This document shows positions 27,568-36,672 of a stretch of DNA of 53,717 bases, piece after piece (the stretch's first letter is position 1; each line of letters begins with the position of its first letter). A model generated the notes under the pieces. That model had not been told where the DNA came from. It saw only the letters and a program-made list of their open reading frames with translations, and ran no database searches. This DNA comes from Pirellulales bacterium (GTDB lineage Bacteria; Planctomycetota; Planctomycetia; Pirellulales; JANQPP01), in contig JANQPP010000080.1 of NCBI GenBank assembly GCA_028289405.1, positions 1-53,717 on the forward strand. The letters are read 5' to 3'. The translations under genes were made by a program, and so were the position numbers.

Positions 27568-28257
27568 CTAGAATGGCACATGCAGCGCGCGGCATAGAAA
27601 ACGCACCAGGGGCCGGGAAGCGGCAAATGCGTCGCTTACCTGGCCGAGGAAATCCGGGGAAATGGCCTGCTTGCGCGCGAAAGAATGCACGCCGATGAAG
27701 TCCTTGCGTTTGAGGTCTTCGATTAGCGGATGATCTTTGTCGAACCCGAGAGGAGCTTTTTTCAGTGAATCGCCGGCCAGTTCGTAGATTTCGCGAAACC
27801 GTTTGTCGTTGCGGGCCCGTTTCCATTGCGTGGGCTGCTCCACGATCGCCGTGCGAATCTCCCGTAGGGCTGATGATTCAGGATGCCAGATTCCGGCTCC
27901 CAAGAAGCACTCCTCCGGTGCCAAGTGCACATACAAGCCCGGCGCATGTACGTCCCGCCCTTGTTCGTGGCGAAAGTGGATGCCCACATTGGTTTTGTAT
28001 GGAGTCTTGTTCTTCGAGAAGCGGGTGTCCCGATAGATCCGCATCAGGGATCCTCCGGTCAATTTGGCGACCGCTTCGATGTGTGGCGAGATTTTTCGCA
28101 GCCGGGGCTGAATCGCCTCCACAAACCGCAGGGCTGGCTGCCGGACATCGGTTTCATAGCGCTGTTTATGCTCCGCGAACCAGTCCCGCTGATTGTTGTC
28201 CGTCAGGTTTTCCAGAAATTCGAACGTGGCGGAGGAGAAGAATTCTTCGCGGCTCAT
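27568..28257 (-). CDS. DUF2461-family protein
   Basis: A 229-aa protein with the family landmarks FLENLTDNNQRDWFAEHKQR, GSLMRIYRDTRFSKNKTPYK, and APGLYVHLAPEECFLGAGIW. The family is conserved in bacteria and fungi, with no biochemical function I can name. It is monocistronic by context. Confidence 0.88.
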   Translation of the reverse strand: MSREEFFSSATFEFLENLTDNNQRDWFAEHKQRYETDVRQPALRFVEAIQPRLRKISPHIEAVAKLTGGSLMRIYRDTRFSKNKTPYKTNVGIHFRHEQGRDVHAPGLYVHLAPEECFLGAGIWHPESSALREIRTAIVEQPTQWKRARNDKRFREIYELAGDSLKKAPLGFDKDHPLIEDLKRKDFIGVHSFARKQAISPDFLGQVSDAFAASRPLVRFLCRALHVPF

Positions 28258-28500
28258 CGGCGGCTTCCTGGTCTCGTTGGATCAATGTCGTTGGGTTTGA
28301 AGTCTCAATTTCATTCCTGCTGGGGCTTGGCGTCAATGCCTAAGCATTTGCTGGCAAACGCTTTGCGAGATTGCCAGCGTCCATGAGCACGGTTTCCCCC
28401 TTCGCGAGTTGGCGAAAGGTGTGCTGGCGTCTAGAATTCAGGCGATAATAATACCAATCGAAGCAAATTGCCCGCGAAACGAGATCCGAATAGGTCTTCC

Positions 28501-28896
28501 ATGGGAAAGCAAAAGCCACGCAAGAAGCTGCCGAAGGAAATCGCCATCATCAATGCCGACAATTGCACCGGCTGCGAGGCGTGCCTGGAGGTATGTCCCG
28601 TCGATTGCATCGAAAAGCGCCAGCAGTACGACAATATGCACAACCTGCAAAGCTGGTGCGAGATCGACATGGAGCGCTGCGTGGGCTGTGAGGTCTGCGT
28701 GCGGATTCCGCAGAAGAAGAGCAATCCTTACGATCTGCTCGTTTGCCCTTGGGACGCCATCGAGATGGTTCCCACCGAACAGTTGGCGCCGGTGGTGGCC
28801 CAGATTGGTGGCCCGCCCGAATATATCCAAGAAAATTGGGACCGATTGGTCGGCTCCGCCCAACACCTGGCGGAACTCAAGGCGGGAGCCAAATAG
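28501..28896 (+). CDS. Ferredoxin-like 4Fe-4S protein with one atypical cluster site
   Basis: About 131 aa from ATG 28501; TTG 28468 is an upstream in-frame alternative. The first cluster site is canonical, CTGCEACLEVCPVDC. The second has C-x2-C-x2-C (CVGCEVC) but then 15 residues before the fourth cysteine in CPWDAIEM, instead of the usual x3-CP. The protein is Lys-rich at its N-terminus and has a 40-residue C-terminal tail. It may carry electrons to an unidentified partner; no reductase gene is adjacent. Confidence 0.85.
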   Translation: MGKQKPRKKLPKEIAIINADNCTGCEACLEVCPVDCIEKRQQYDNMHNLQSWCEIDMERCVGCEVCVRIPQKKSNPYDLLVCPWDAIEMVPTEQLAPVVAQIGGPPEYIQENWDRLVGSAQHLAELKAGAK

Positions 28897-28926
28897 CTTT
28901 TCCCATTTCGGGAAAGGAATCGCCTG

Positions 28927-29931
28927 ATGGCCTCGGCTGCTGGGAATCACGACTCCGCGAGCCGAGCTTGGAAACGGGCTTCTTGGATCCTATTTTTCTT
29001 GTTTCTCGCCAGTGGATTGCTTGCCGCCATCTACCTGCGGCTTCCCCTGGCTACCGCTCAAGCCGGTTCGCTGGTGGTCACGGCAGCCCTCTTGGGCACG
29101 CTTTGTGCCGTGATTGTCCGCACCCGCTTTCAATTCCGGCTACGGACGCTGCTGCTGCTCACGTTGCTGGCTTCGCTTGCCTGTAGTGCTGGTGTCTGGT
29201 GGTGGAAAGCCAATAGCCGACAGGCCCGCGCCGTGGCCCACTTCCGTCAGATCGGAGCCGATATCTATTTCGATTTTCAATGGGGTGCTTCCCGGCACCG
29301 AGAAAATCGAGGAGAAAATCAAGGTTGGATTTATACTAGTCAGGGTTATTTAGTGCCCACTTGGCTTTGCCGCTTAATGGGGGAACCCACCTTCGGCTCG
29401 GTGCGGGATATTTGGGTCACGGGCACACTGGTGCGAAATGAGGATCTTCTGCCGCTTAAGGATCTTCCACAGCTTCGATCGTTGCATATTGCGAACTCGT
29501 CCGTGAACGATGAAGGGCTCGTGCATCTGCGGGGATTGCCTGAATTGAAGTCCCTAGAATTGTACGGAACCCTCGTGCAAGGCCCGGGCCTGAAAGAGTT
29601 GCAAGCTTTACCGAAGCTTGAAATCCTGTTCGTCACGGACGCAAACCTCACCGATGACGATCTTGAGTACCTTTCCGGACTGCGATTGCAGGCGTTGGGC
29701 TTGGAGCGAACCCGAGTGACGGATGCTGGAATCGCCCAGCTACGCGCGATCATGCCCCATCTACGCTTCATCCGGCTCGCGGGTACCCAGTTCACGGACG
29801 CGGCGCTCGACGAATTGGAGCGGTTTGAATATTTGGAGCTCGTGTCGATACGAGGAACTTCCGCGACGCCCGAGCGGATTGATGCTCTCGAACGAAAATT
29901 GGAACACCGCCGAGATACTCAATTCCGCTGA
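28927..29931 (+). CDS. Membrane-anchored leucine-rich-repeat protein
   Basis: A 334-aa protein. Three hydrophobic segments lie in the first ~95 residues, the third with the planctomycete-like FRLRTLLLLTLLASLAC. After a short spacer, leucine-rich repeats run from about 170 to 305 (QLRSLHIANSSVNDEGLVHL, LKSLELYGTLVQGPGLKEL, LQALGLERTRVTDAGIAQL). It probably displays a protein-binding surface outside the membrane. A second, partial copy of its C-terminal repeats follows directly. Confidence 0.75.
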   Translation: MASAAGNHDSASRAWKRASWILFFLFLASGLLAAIYLRLPLATAQAGSLVVTAALLGTLCAVIVRTRFQFRLRTLLLLTLLASLACSAGVWWWKANSRQARAVAHFRQIGADIYFDFQWGASRHRENRGENQGWIYTSQGYLVPTWLCRLMGEPTFGSVRDIWVTGTLVRNEDLLPLKDLPQLRSLHIANSSVNDEGLVHLRGLPELKSLELYGTLVQGPGLKELQALPKLEILFVTDANLTDDDLEYLSGLRLQALGLERTRVTDAGIAQLRAIMPHLRFIRLAGTQFTDAALDELERFEYLELVSIRGTSATPERIDALERKLEHRRDTQFR

Positions 29932-29942
29932 CCGACGATACC

Positions 29943-30257
29943 GTGGAACATCTCGCAAACCCTCGTTTGAATTTTCTTGATCTGAGCATGACGGCCATCT
30001 CTGATACTGCCGTGCCTCCATTACGGCAAGCGGTGCCGCATTTGCGCGCCCTATTGCTGAGGAATACGCGGATCACTGATGCCACGCCGGAAGAATTAGA
30101 ACAATACGAATATCTGGTGCAGCCCGTGGTTGCAGGAAACGCTATTTCGCTCGAACACATTGAGGCCTGCCAACGGATGCTGCAAGAACGGAGGCGTCCT
30201 CAAAAAGGCGAGTGGAAACCCTCGCTCCAACTCCGAGAAACATCGGCCAGTAACTAA
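29943..30257 (+). pseudogene. Partial tandem copy of the LRR C-terminus
   Basis: A 104-residue frame from GTG 29943 that aligns with the C-terminal repeats of the previous gene: LDLSMTAISDTAVPPLRQ against LGLERTRVTDAGIAQLRA, then VPHLRALLLRNTRITDA against MPHLRFIRLAGTQFTDA. Resemblance continues upstream of the GTG, in frame, to about 29925 (IPLTDDTVEHL), which overlaps the stop of the first gene. It has no signal or anchor, so it looks like the tail of a lost or recombined LRR paralogue. Translation from GTG is possible but unsupported. Confidence 0.6.
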
Positions 30258-30286
30258 CGGCATGCTATATGCATAAAGGACGTCCC

Positions 30287-30310
30287 GGCTCTCCGGACGA
30301 CCGGAGAGCC
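30287..30310 (+). terminator. Hairpin after the LRR genes
   Basis: Perfect 10-bp stem GGCTCTCCGG / CCGGAGAGCC with loop ACGA. No T tract follows, so termination is likely but not certain. It separates the LRR genes from phosphofructokinase. Confidence 0.5.
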
Positions 30311-30439
30311 CCCAAGCTTGGACGAGGGCTTGCCGCTTGGGCGTACCGTTTGACGTGGCTAGCATGGCCCGTTAAGGACAGTTTTTTCTGAATGCCTGAG
30401 GGCGGCAGGCCGTTGCTTATTCGGAAAGGAACAGAGCGC

Positions 30440-31618
30440 ATGTCGCAGCATGGCACCCACCGTATTGGCATTCTCACATGTGGCGGAGATTGTCCCGGGC
30501 TGAACGCCGTCATTCGTGGCGTGGTCAAAAGCGCGACGCAACTGGGCTTTGATTGCGTGGGCTTTTTGCGGGGTTACGAGGGCCTCGTCGATCCGGTCAA
30601 TTATGTCCCGCTCAACAGCAAGAATACACGTGGAATCCTCACGCAAGGGGGAACCATTCTTGGCTCCACCAACAAAGGCCGGTTCGCGGGGAAAATTGGC
30701 GTCGATAACAAACTCGCCATCGAAACCGAATTGCTCGAATCGGTTCGCACGACCGTGGACCAACTGGCCCTCACGGGCCTGGTTTGCATCGGTGGCGACG
30801 GCTCGCTGACCGTGGCGCAGCAGTTCCACGAGTTTGGTATCCCCGTCGTGGGCGTTCCCAAGACCATCGACAACGACCTTTCCGCCACGGCTTACACGTT
30901 CGGATTCAATAGCGCGGTGGCTTGCGCGACCGATGCCCTGGACCGGTTGCACACCACCGCCGCGAGCCATGGCCGCGTGATGGTCTTGGAGGTCATGGGG
31001 CGGCATGCGGGCTGGATTGCGCTGCACGCGGGTATCGCCGGTGGTGGGGATGTCATCCTGATTCCCGAGATCCCGTGGACCTTTGAAAATATCTGCCAAA
31101 AGATCCTTGAGCGGGACCGCACGGGCCGCTCCTTTACGCTGGTCGTGGTGGCCGAAGGAGCGGAATTGCCCGAAGGGGGATGCGTTGTCCACGAACGCCG
31201 CGAGGAAATGCGGCAAGTCCGGCTGGGCGGAATCGGACACGTCGTGGCCCAAGAAATCGAAAACCGTCTCCAACGCGAGACCCGCTGCGTGGTGCTGGGG
31301 CACCTCCAACGCGGCGGACCGCCCACCACGTTCGATCGCGTGCTGGCCACGCAGTTTGGCGCGCATGCCGTACGGCTGATCGTCGAAGGCAAATTCGGGC
31401 ACATGATCCGCTATCAGCCGCCGGAATTTTCCAGTGTGCCCATCTCGGAAGCGATTCACCAGTTGTCCGCGGTCGATCCCCGTGGCTCGACGGTGCTGGC
31501 CGCGAAGGCGCTGGGCATCAGCTTCGGCGACTGCCCCGCCAAGGAAAGTCCCTTTGCCGCCGCCGGTATCCCGTACAGCGATTCGGACGCCGAGATGCAA
31601 GAAGTGGTTGCTGTTTAG
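30440..31618 (+). CDS. pfkA: 6-phosphofructokinase
   Basis: Glycolytic enzyme that phosphorylates fructose 6-phosphate, 392 aa. ATG 30440 is preferred because GGAAAGGAA lies upstream; ATG 30392 is in frame 16 codons earlier. Motifs: GILTCGGDCPGLNAVIRG, GGDGS with G121, PKTIDND with K141, and MGRHAGW. Glycine at the GGDG position favours ATP over pyrophosphate as donor, while lysine in PKTIDND is more often seen in PPi-type or mixed-group enzymes. This Gly/Lys pair is known from ATP-using group III enzymes, so ATP use is the better guess. Confidence 0.95.
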   Translation: MSQHGTHRIGILTCGGDCPGLNAVIRGVVKSATQLGFDCVGFLRGYEGLVDPVNYVPLNSKNTRGILTQGGTILGSTNKGRFAGKIGVDNKLAIETELLESVRTTVDQLALTGLVCIGGDGSLTVAQQFHEFGIPVVGVPKTIDNDLSATAYTFGFNSAVACATDALDRLHTTAASHGRVMVLEVMGRHAGWIALHAGIAGGGDVILIPEIPWTFENICQKILERDRTGRSFTLVVVAEGAELPEGGCVVHERREEMRQVRLGGIGHVVAQEIENRLQRETRCVVLGHLQRGGPPTTFDRVLATQFGAHAVRLIVEGKFGHMIRYQPPEFSSVPISEAIHQLSAVDPRGSTVLAAKALGISFGDCPAKESPFAAAGIPYSDSDAEMQEVVAV

Positions 31619-31813
31619 GAATCTCGGCCGACCTTCCATAGTGGACGGTGATTCTTCGCGATCGCCTGTCGCAAGTTGCCAAATCGGTTCGGCAATCGTA
31701 AAAAACGAGAAGGTTGCCGCGCGCAAACGGGACGCCCGAGTTCACGGCGTGTCTTGGCGGTGGCATCGCACGCCCACTCCATCTTGTCTCGTCCCGCATG
31801 CGAGTTGCCCCGA

Positions 31814-32761
31814 ATGGCAAAGATTTCGGCACCTTCTGAACGCTTTCGCGAAACTTGGACGCAACTGCGGCTGTTCCTAGGGGATGCGAGCACCTCTTTG
31901 GCCCGGCTGTATGCCGAATTGCCAAGAGAGGTCTGCTGCGGGGAGAATTGGAAGCTTGGGGGCACGCTCGAGGGGCCTTTCAAAAAAGGTGGCCACACGC
32001 TTCCCGCGCGGTTCGTCTGGCGGGATATGGGCGAAGGCGCGACGCTGCTCGCGGAAGCGGTGATTCCCGATCCATGCTTTTGGATGCCCCGTGAACCGTT
32101 TCTCTATCGTTGTCATCTCCAACTTATCGATGCGGAGGGGCGGGTGCGTGATGAGTTCACGTGCGATCACGGATTTCGCCCCCTAATGACGAGAGACTCC
32201 AGTATCTTTTTGGCGGGCCGGCGGTGGGTACCGCGAGGTATTCTGGGCGGGCCGGCACGGACCGAAGCCGATTTGCCGAGTTGGGAGGCTTGCGGCGCGG
32301 TTCCGGTTGTCAGAAAAGTAGATCCACGCCTCTTCGCCGCGGCAAGCCAGATGGGAATTCCGGTCATCGTTTGGCTCAAAGAACAAGATAGCTTCGCAAA
32401 TGATATGTGGTCGATCGTCCAACGCGAAGCGTCGGTCGTGATGGTTATCTGTCGAGATGTCAAACAACTGGATTTGCCGGCATCGCCGTCCTCGCACAAT
32501 CTATTACTCGCACAGGAATGTTCGGAGGCAGAACCCGTTCATCCAGCGGACTGGGCAGATCTCGTTGTCTCTTTGGTAGAAGAACCAGGAACTTTCGCCC
32601 AGTGGATCGCCCACGTCTCCTTGCCAACAGTCGTTGCACGACGCGCTAACGATTCCGGGAGAGACCTGCAATCCTTACGCACCGCGTGTGATCGGCTGCA
32701 ACGCGAGTTGGCATCACAAGGCGATTACGCAGGTTATTTGGTGGAGCAGGAACCCGCATGA
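31814..32761 (+). CDS. GH2-like beta-sandwich protein lacking a complete catalytic barrel
   Basis: About 315 aa from ATG 31814; the frame is open further upstream to 31676. The middle part resembles the domain 2 to barrel junction of family 2 glycosidases: FWMPREPFLYRCHLQL, then DHGFRPLMTRDSSIFLAGRR and WVPRGI, the place where GH2 enzymes have FGFR...LNG...RG. The rest (GAVPVVRKVDPRLFAAASQM, GIPVIVWL) looks like the first barrel strands only, and no catalytic glutamates are apparent. It overlaps the next gene by ATGA, which suggests coupled expression with a ThiF-type enzyme. Function is unknown. Confidence 0.6.
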   Translation: MAKISAPSERFRETWTQLRLFLGDASTSLARLYAELPREVCCGENWKLGGTLEGPFKKGGHTLPARFVWRDMGEGATLLAEAVIPDPCFWMPREPFLYRCHLQLIDAEGRVRDEFTCDHGFRPLMTRDSSIFLAGRRWVPRGILGGPARTEADLPSWEACGAVPVVRKVDPRLFAAASQMGIPVIVWLKEQDSFANDMWSIVQREASVVMVICRDVKQLDLPASPSSHNLLLAQECSEAEPVHPADWADLVVSLVEEPGTFAQWIAHVSLPTVVARRANDSGRDLQSLRTACDRLQRELASQGDYAGYLVEQEPA

Positions 32762-33840
32762 ATTCTCCGGCTTCCAACTCCGGCGGCCCGGCTTCCGAAA
32801 TGTCGGATCCGCGGCCGCTTCCCCGCTACGCGCGGCAAGCCCGTTTCGCTCCCATTGGCGAACAAGGGCAGGCAAAGATCCAACAGGGGCGAGTATTAAT
32901 CTGCGGCTGCGGGGCATTGGGCTCCGTACTCGCCAATACGCTCGGTCGGGCCGGTGTGGGCCGGCTCCGCTTGGTCGACCGAGATTTCGTCGAAATCACG
33001 AATCTTCAACGTCAAGTTCTCTACGACGAACGTGACGTCGAGGAATATCTTCCGAAGGCGGTCGCCGCGGCGAGCAAGCTCGCCCTCATCAATTCCGAGA
33101 TCGAAGTGGAACCGATCGTTACAGATGTGAATGCCGACAACGTGCTGGAGTTGTGTCGCGATGTGGATGTCATCTTGGACGGCACGGACAATTTTGAAAC
33201 ACGCTTCTTGATCAACGATGTGGCTCATGAACTGGGCATCCCTTGGGTCTACGGCGGTTGCATCGGAGCCGAGGGGCAGACGATGACTGTTCTGCCCGGC
33301 AAGACGGCGTGCCTCCGCTGCCTGATGCCGGAAGTTCCTCCCGCCGGCTCGACCCCCACCTGCGACACGGCGGGAATCGTAGGGAGTGTGATCAATGTCA
33401 TCGCTTCGATTCAGGCCTTGGAAGCCCTCAAAATCCTGGTCGAAGACTGGGACGCGATCAATCCGTGTTTGGCCATCTTTGAATTGTGGGAAAATCGGTT
33501 TCGCCAGGTCCGTCTGGATGGGCTGAGGGACCAAACAAATTGCCCGACCTGCAAACAAGGCGATTTCCCTTGGCTCCGTGGAGAGAAGGGCAGCCAGTCC
33601 ACCGCGTTGTGTGGACGCAACGCCGTGCAAGTCAGTCCGGGCCAAGTGCCCACACTTTCGCTGGAACAACTCGCGGAAAAACTACGTGGCCTCGGCGACG
33701 TTTCCAGTAACCGTTACCTGCTACGATTCGCCGTGGATGGCTATCAACTCACCATCTTTCCCGATGGTCGCGCGATCGTCGGGGGTACGGAAGACATCGG
33801 CATCGCGAAGTCCGTTTACGCGAAGTATATCGGTTATTGA
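32758..33840 (+). CDS. ThiF/MoeB-type E1-like adenylyltransferase
   Basis: A 360-aa ATP-dependent enzyme that adenylates the C-terminus of a small ubiquitin-like sulfur carrier (ThiS, MoaD or similar). Nucleotide loop GCGALGS (from G50), DRDFVEITNLQRQ, DGTDNFETRFLIND and two zinc CxxC pairs at C185/C188 and C262/C265 are visible. C202 in TPTCDTAG is a candidate active cysteine. A C-terminal ~60-residue domain (YLLRFAVDGYQLTIFPDGRA) is also present. No sulfur-carrier gene is adjacent in the window. Thiamine, molybdopterin and other thio-transfer roles cannot be separated from sequence alone. Confidence 0.9.
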   Translation: MNSPASNSGGPASEMSDPRPLPRYARQARFAPIGEQGQAKIQQGRVLICGCGALGSVLANTLGRAGVGRLRLVDRDFVEITNLQRQVLYDERDVEEYLPKAVAAASKLALINSEIEVEPIVTDVNADNVLELCRDVDVILDGTDNFETRFLINDVAHELGIPWVYGGCIGAEGQTMTVLPGKTACLRCLMPEVPPAGSTPTCDTAGIVGSVINVIASIQALEALKILVEDWDAINPCLAIFELWENRFRQVRLDGLRDQTNCPTCKQGDFPWLRGEKGSQSTALCGRNAVQVSPGQVPTLSLEQLAEKLRGLGDVSSNRYLLRFAVDGYQLTIFPDGRAIVGGTEDIGIAKSVYAKYIGY

Positions 33841-34052
33841 TTTCAGGTGTTCTTGATCGTGCCCGCCGTGTAGCCACCGGGTCGCACGGATTCCGTAAGC
33901 GACGCAACCGATGCAGCACTCACGATTCGAGTTATCCAGGTCGCGCCGAGAGGGGCGGCCTCGAATTTAGTCCGTGGCTTCCAGTGGCCGATGCATGAGG
34001 TAACGCGTCTCATGTCCGCCCGTTTCCACAGGTCAGGGTTCGCTCACTTCGC

Positions 34053-35015
34053 GTGTGTAGCTTCCAAACCGATGCTCCCGTTTGTGAGCCCGTGCGACTC
34101 TCGGTTGCATCGGGGGGTAACTTTGCCAATTGGTCCTTGGCCGATTGGCACCCCATGGAGCTGCTCAATATTGGTGAATGGACCGAGGTCTTCCTCGCTC
34201 GACCAACGAAAAAAAGCCGTTTTCCAGATGGTGACTATGTCCTCAAAACGGTCCGCCGCGAGGCCCGCTCTCCAAAGCAAGCCTTGGAATTATTGCATTG
34301 CGAGGCGGTCGTGGCGCGATCGGTCCAGCACCCTCACCTCGTCCCCGTATTCGGTGCGGACCTCTTTTTGCCCACGCCTTATCTGGTCATGCCCTATTTG
34401 CAAGGCTCGGACCTGTCGAAAGCCCTGTGTGCAGGCAAGACTTTTTCAGTGCCGCTGGCATTGTGGATCGCGAGGCAAACGGCCAGCGGCTTGAGCGCGC
34501 TGCACGCGGCGGGCTGGGTGCATGGAGACGTCAAACCGGCCAATATCCATTGGACGTCCCATGGGCACGTCACATTATTGGATTACGGCTTTTGCCATCC
34601 GGTGACTCCCCGTTGGCACCGCAAAGGTCGCGGCAACTCCCGAATTGTCGGTTCCCCAGCTTATCTGGCACCTGAGTTTTTTTATGCCGAGGCCACACCC
34701 TGGACGGGAGTGGATGTCTACGCTTTGGGAGTGACCCTGTTCCAAATCTTAACGGGCCGTCTCCCTTTTCAGGAACTGAGCCGTCAAGACCTGCTGCGTC
34801 TGCGGCGCCACCTTGATCCCCCTCATCCTTGCGACTATCGCAGTGATATTCCGGCTGAAGTGGCCGATTTCACCCTTGGCCTGCTGGAGAAGAACGCTTT
34901 GCGTCGCCGCTCATCAATGGATGACGTCCAGGAAGAATTGGCGCGGTTAGAAATTCGCTATCTCGAGCATTGTGTCTCGGGGCAAACCGGAAAACTCATG
35001 CCGGTTTCAGCTTAG
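34053..35015 (+). CDS. Serine/threonine protein kinase
   Basis: About 320 aa from GTG 34053; ATG 34155 is an alternative start. The glycine loop is degenerate (LNIGEWTEVFLARP). The ATP lysine is in YVLKTV, the catalytic loop reads HGDVKPANI (HRD changed to HGD, but the aspartate and asparagine are kept), the DFG motif is DYG, and the activation segment has GSPAYLAPE. Key catalytic residues are therefore intact. No membrane segment or extra sensor domain is seen, so it is a soluble kinase; its targets are unknown. Confidence 0.9.
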   Translation: MCSFQTDAPVCEPVRLSVASGGNFANWSLADWHPMELLNIGEWTEVFLARPTKKSRFPDGDYVLKTVRREARSPKQALELLHCEAVVARSVQHPHLVPVFGADLFLPTPYLVMPYLQGSDLSKALCAGKTFSVPLALWIARQTASGLSALHAAGWVHGDVKPANIHWTSHGHVTLLDYGFCHPVTPRWHRKGRGNSRIVGSPAYLAPEFFYAEATPWTGVDVYALGVTLFQILTGRLPFQELSRQDLLRLRRHLDPPHPCDYRSDIPAEVADFTLGLLEKNALRRRSSMDDVQEELARLEIRYLEHCVSGQTGKLMPVSA

Positions 35016-35470
35016 CGAATAATGCGCATTCCGTGGCGTTCCCGCCTCTCCTACACATGAAGCGGGCTGGCGGTAACGCCGCCGCATACGGTCGACAAAA
35101 GGCGCGCTTTCATTGGGACCATGCCGCGCCCCAGTGAACGAAAGCATCAGACGACCCGCAGGCACGCCAATCTACCTAAACCAAACAATTTTCGCTGAGA
35201 AGCTCGTTCCTGCTTCGATGTCCCCTGTCTGAGAGATTCGCGTGCTATTCTTTGGAGGACTTGGAGTTGCGCCGAATCGAGTGCTGAGGAATTTTCCACT
35301 CTTTCGAGACCAAACAGGCCGCATAATCCGACGGCGAACATTTCGAGACCATTGACGCGACCTTGACTCTAGTGCTTATCAGGTCTACACTTGGAGCATG
35401 GCGCGGGGCTGCGAAATATCCATTTTTCGAGAAGGGGCCGGTGTCACATCGAGCCCGGGAGTAGCGAATC
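35016..35470. other. Intergenic region upstream of the HU gene
   Basis: About 455 nt with no convincing gene. It contains a small GGCG-GTAA-CGCC hairpin near 35070 and the promoter at 35363-35391, listed separately. Confidence 0.45.
35363..35391 (+). promoter_or_regulatory. Sigma-70-type promoter for the HU-like gene
   Basis: TTGACT (35363-35368), a 17-nt spacer and TACACT (35386-35391): five of six bases at -35 and four of six at -10. The predicted start is near 35398, leaving a ~73-nt leader before GTG 35471. Confidence 0.55.
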
Positions 35471-35953
35471 GTGACCAAAAAAGAAATCGTCAAGACGATC
35501 TCGGAAGAATTGGGGCTGACTCAGCTCAAAACGAAGGAGATTGTCCAGAAGACGTTCGACGCGATCGTGGATACCCTTGTGGAAGATAAGCGCATCGAAT
35601 TGCGAAATTTCGGCGTATTCGAAGTCAAAAAACGTGCAGCCCGCAAAGCCCGCAACCCTCGCACCGGGGACAAGGTTTACGTGCCGGAAAAATTCGTGGT
35701 CACGTTCAAGCCGGGCAAGGAAATGGAAGCGCGGGTGCGTGAGCTGGAACGGCAGGCAGAAGAAGAACGCCTGAGGGCCGAGGAAAACAATCCTCAAGCG
35801 GCGGGGTCATCATCAGCTCCACCCCTGCAAACGGAAAATATTGACGTGGAACCGCCATCCACGCCAGTCGAACCATCCGTGCATGAGCAGTCCGTTCACA
35901 GCGGACCGCCGGCTCCCGACTATTTCGGGGGTGACCACCAATCCCGTAACTGA
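35471..35953 (+). CDS. HU/IHF-family DNA-binding protein with acidic/Pro-rich tail
   Basis: A 160-aa protein whose first ~95 residues are a complete HU fold: [60 protein letters not shown]. The remaining ~65 residues are a Glu/Arg helix ([15 protein letters not shown]) followed by a Ser/Pro/Gln-rich tail, which ordinary HU proteins (~90 aa) lack. It starts at GTG 35471 with GGGAG upstream. It is a nucleoid-binding protein; the tail may mediate protein contacts, which is inference. Confidence 0.92.
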   Translation: MTKKEIVKTISEELGLTQLKTKEIVQKTFDAIVDTLVEDKRIELRNFGVFEVKKRAARKARNPRTGDKVYVPEKFVVTFKPGKEMEARVRELERQAEEERLRAEENNPQAAGSSSAPPLQTENIDVEPPSTPVEPSVHEQSVHSGPPAPDYFGGDHQSRN

Positions 35954-36319
35954 TGCGCCTTTTGTTCCGGCCAGCCATTCCAAAAGGCTTCGCACGGAAT
36001 TCCGCGCGGGCCGATGGCTCCGCATTGGTTCAATTCATTCTTGATGCTATCGTTCACGGCGAATCTGGATTCGTGCCGATTTCAATTCTCCCGAAAAAAT
36101 GGAATTTTCCGGCAATTATGGTCATGACGCTGAGATAGGTTGCCGATACCTGTATCAACAAGTTATTCATCAAGCGATCAAGTGATACCGCACGTGAATT
36201 GGATGTTCGGATTCGGCCCTCGGCACCCTGCTGTCCGTTGCTGCGGGAATGCCTTCGCCGAATAAAGACCCGCACCCCCAAAGGGGCTGCCGAGACATAA
36301 CTCATGGAGGAGTTGTGCG
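35954..36319. other. Intergenic region
   Basis: About 366 nt between the HU and small lipoprotein genes. No gene-like frame or clear promoter is seen. GGAGG at 36305-36309 is the ribosome binding site of the next gene. Confidence 0.4.
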
Positions 36320-36538
36320 ATGCGCCGACTGGTTTTGCTTTGTGTGCTTGCCGTGGGAGTCGGCTTCGGGTCTGGTTGCATCATTCCCGCGTACTCTGGA
36401 GATCCAGGGCGACGCACGCAACAACTCATCTACACCTCTGAAAACCTGCGTCTGCTGCTCGATGAATGGGAACGAATCTGGTTCCTCGATCATCCGGACC
36501 ACATGACGCCCTACCGCACGCATGGCGGTATTATCTAA
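36320..36538 (+). CDS. Small lipoprotein, unknown function
   Basis: A 72-aa protein with a clear lipoprotein signal (MRRLVLLCVLAVGVGFGSGC; the lipid cysteine is residue 20). The mature part of ~50 residues is mostly charged and helical (LIYTSENLRLLLDEWERIWF) and ends in HMTPYRTHGGII. A strong GGAGG site lies 10 nt upstream of ATG 36320. Similar short helical lipoproteins are common in planctomycetes by recollection; the function is unknown. Confidence 0.8.
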   Translation: MRRLVLLCVLAVGVGFGSGCIIPAYSGDPGRRTQQLIYTSENLRLLLDEWERIWFLDHPDHMTPYRTHGGII

Positions 36539-36672
36539 TCGTCTTCGGGGGAGGTTTCACGCTTGCGGTGAGTCTCGGAGGCCATTCCGCGAGATCCGCA
36601 GCCACCGTGGATGCACCGCAGGCAGTTTGGCCATGTCTCTGCCGTGATCATGCACGAGACACGTCTGGTCAG

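Noticed and set aside
30359..31726. A 455-codon minus-strand open frame opposite phosphofructokinase.
   Set aside because: It is an antisense shadow of a clear coding gene, with no recognisable domains.
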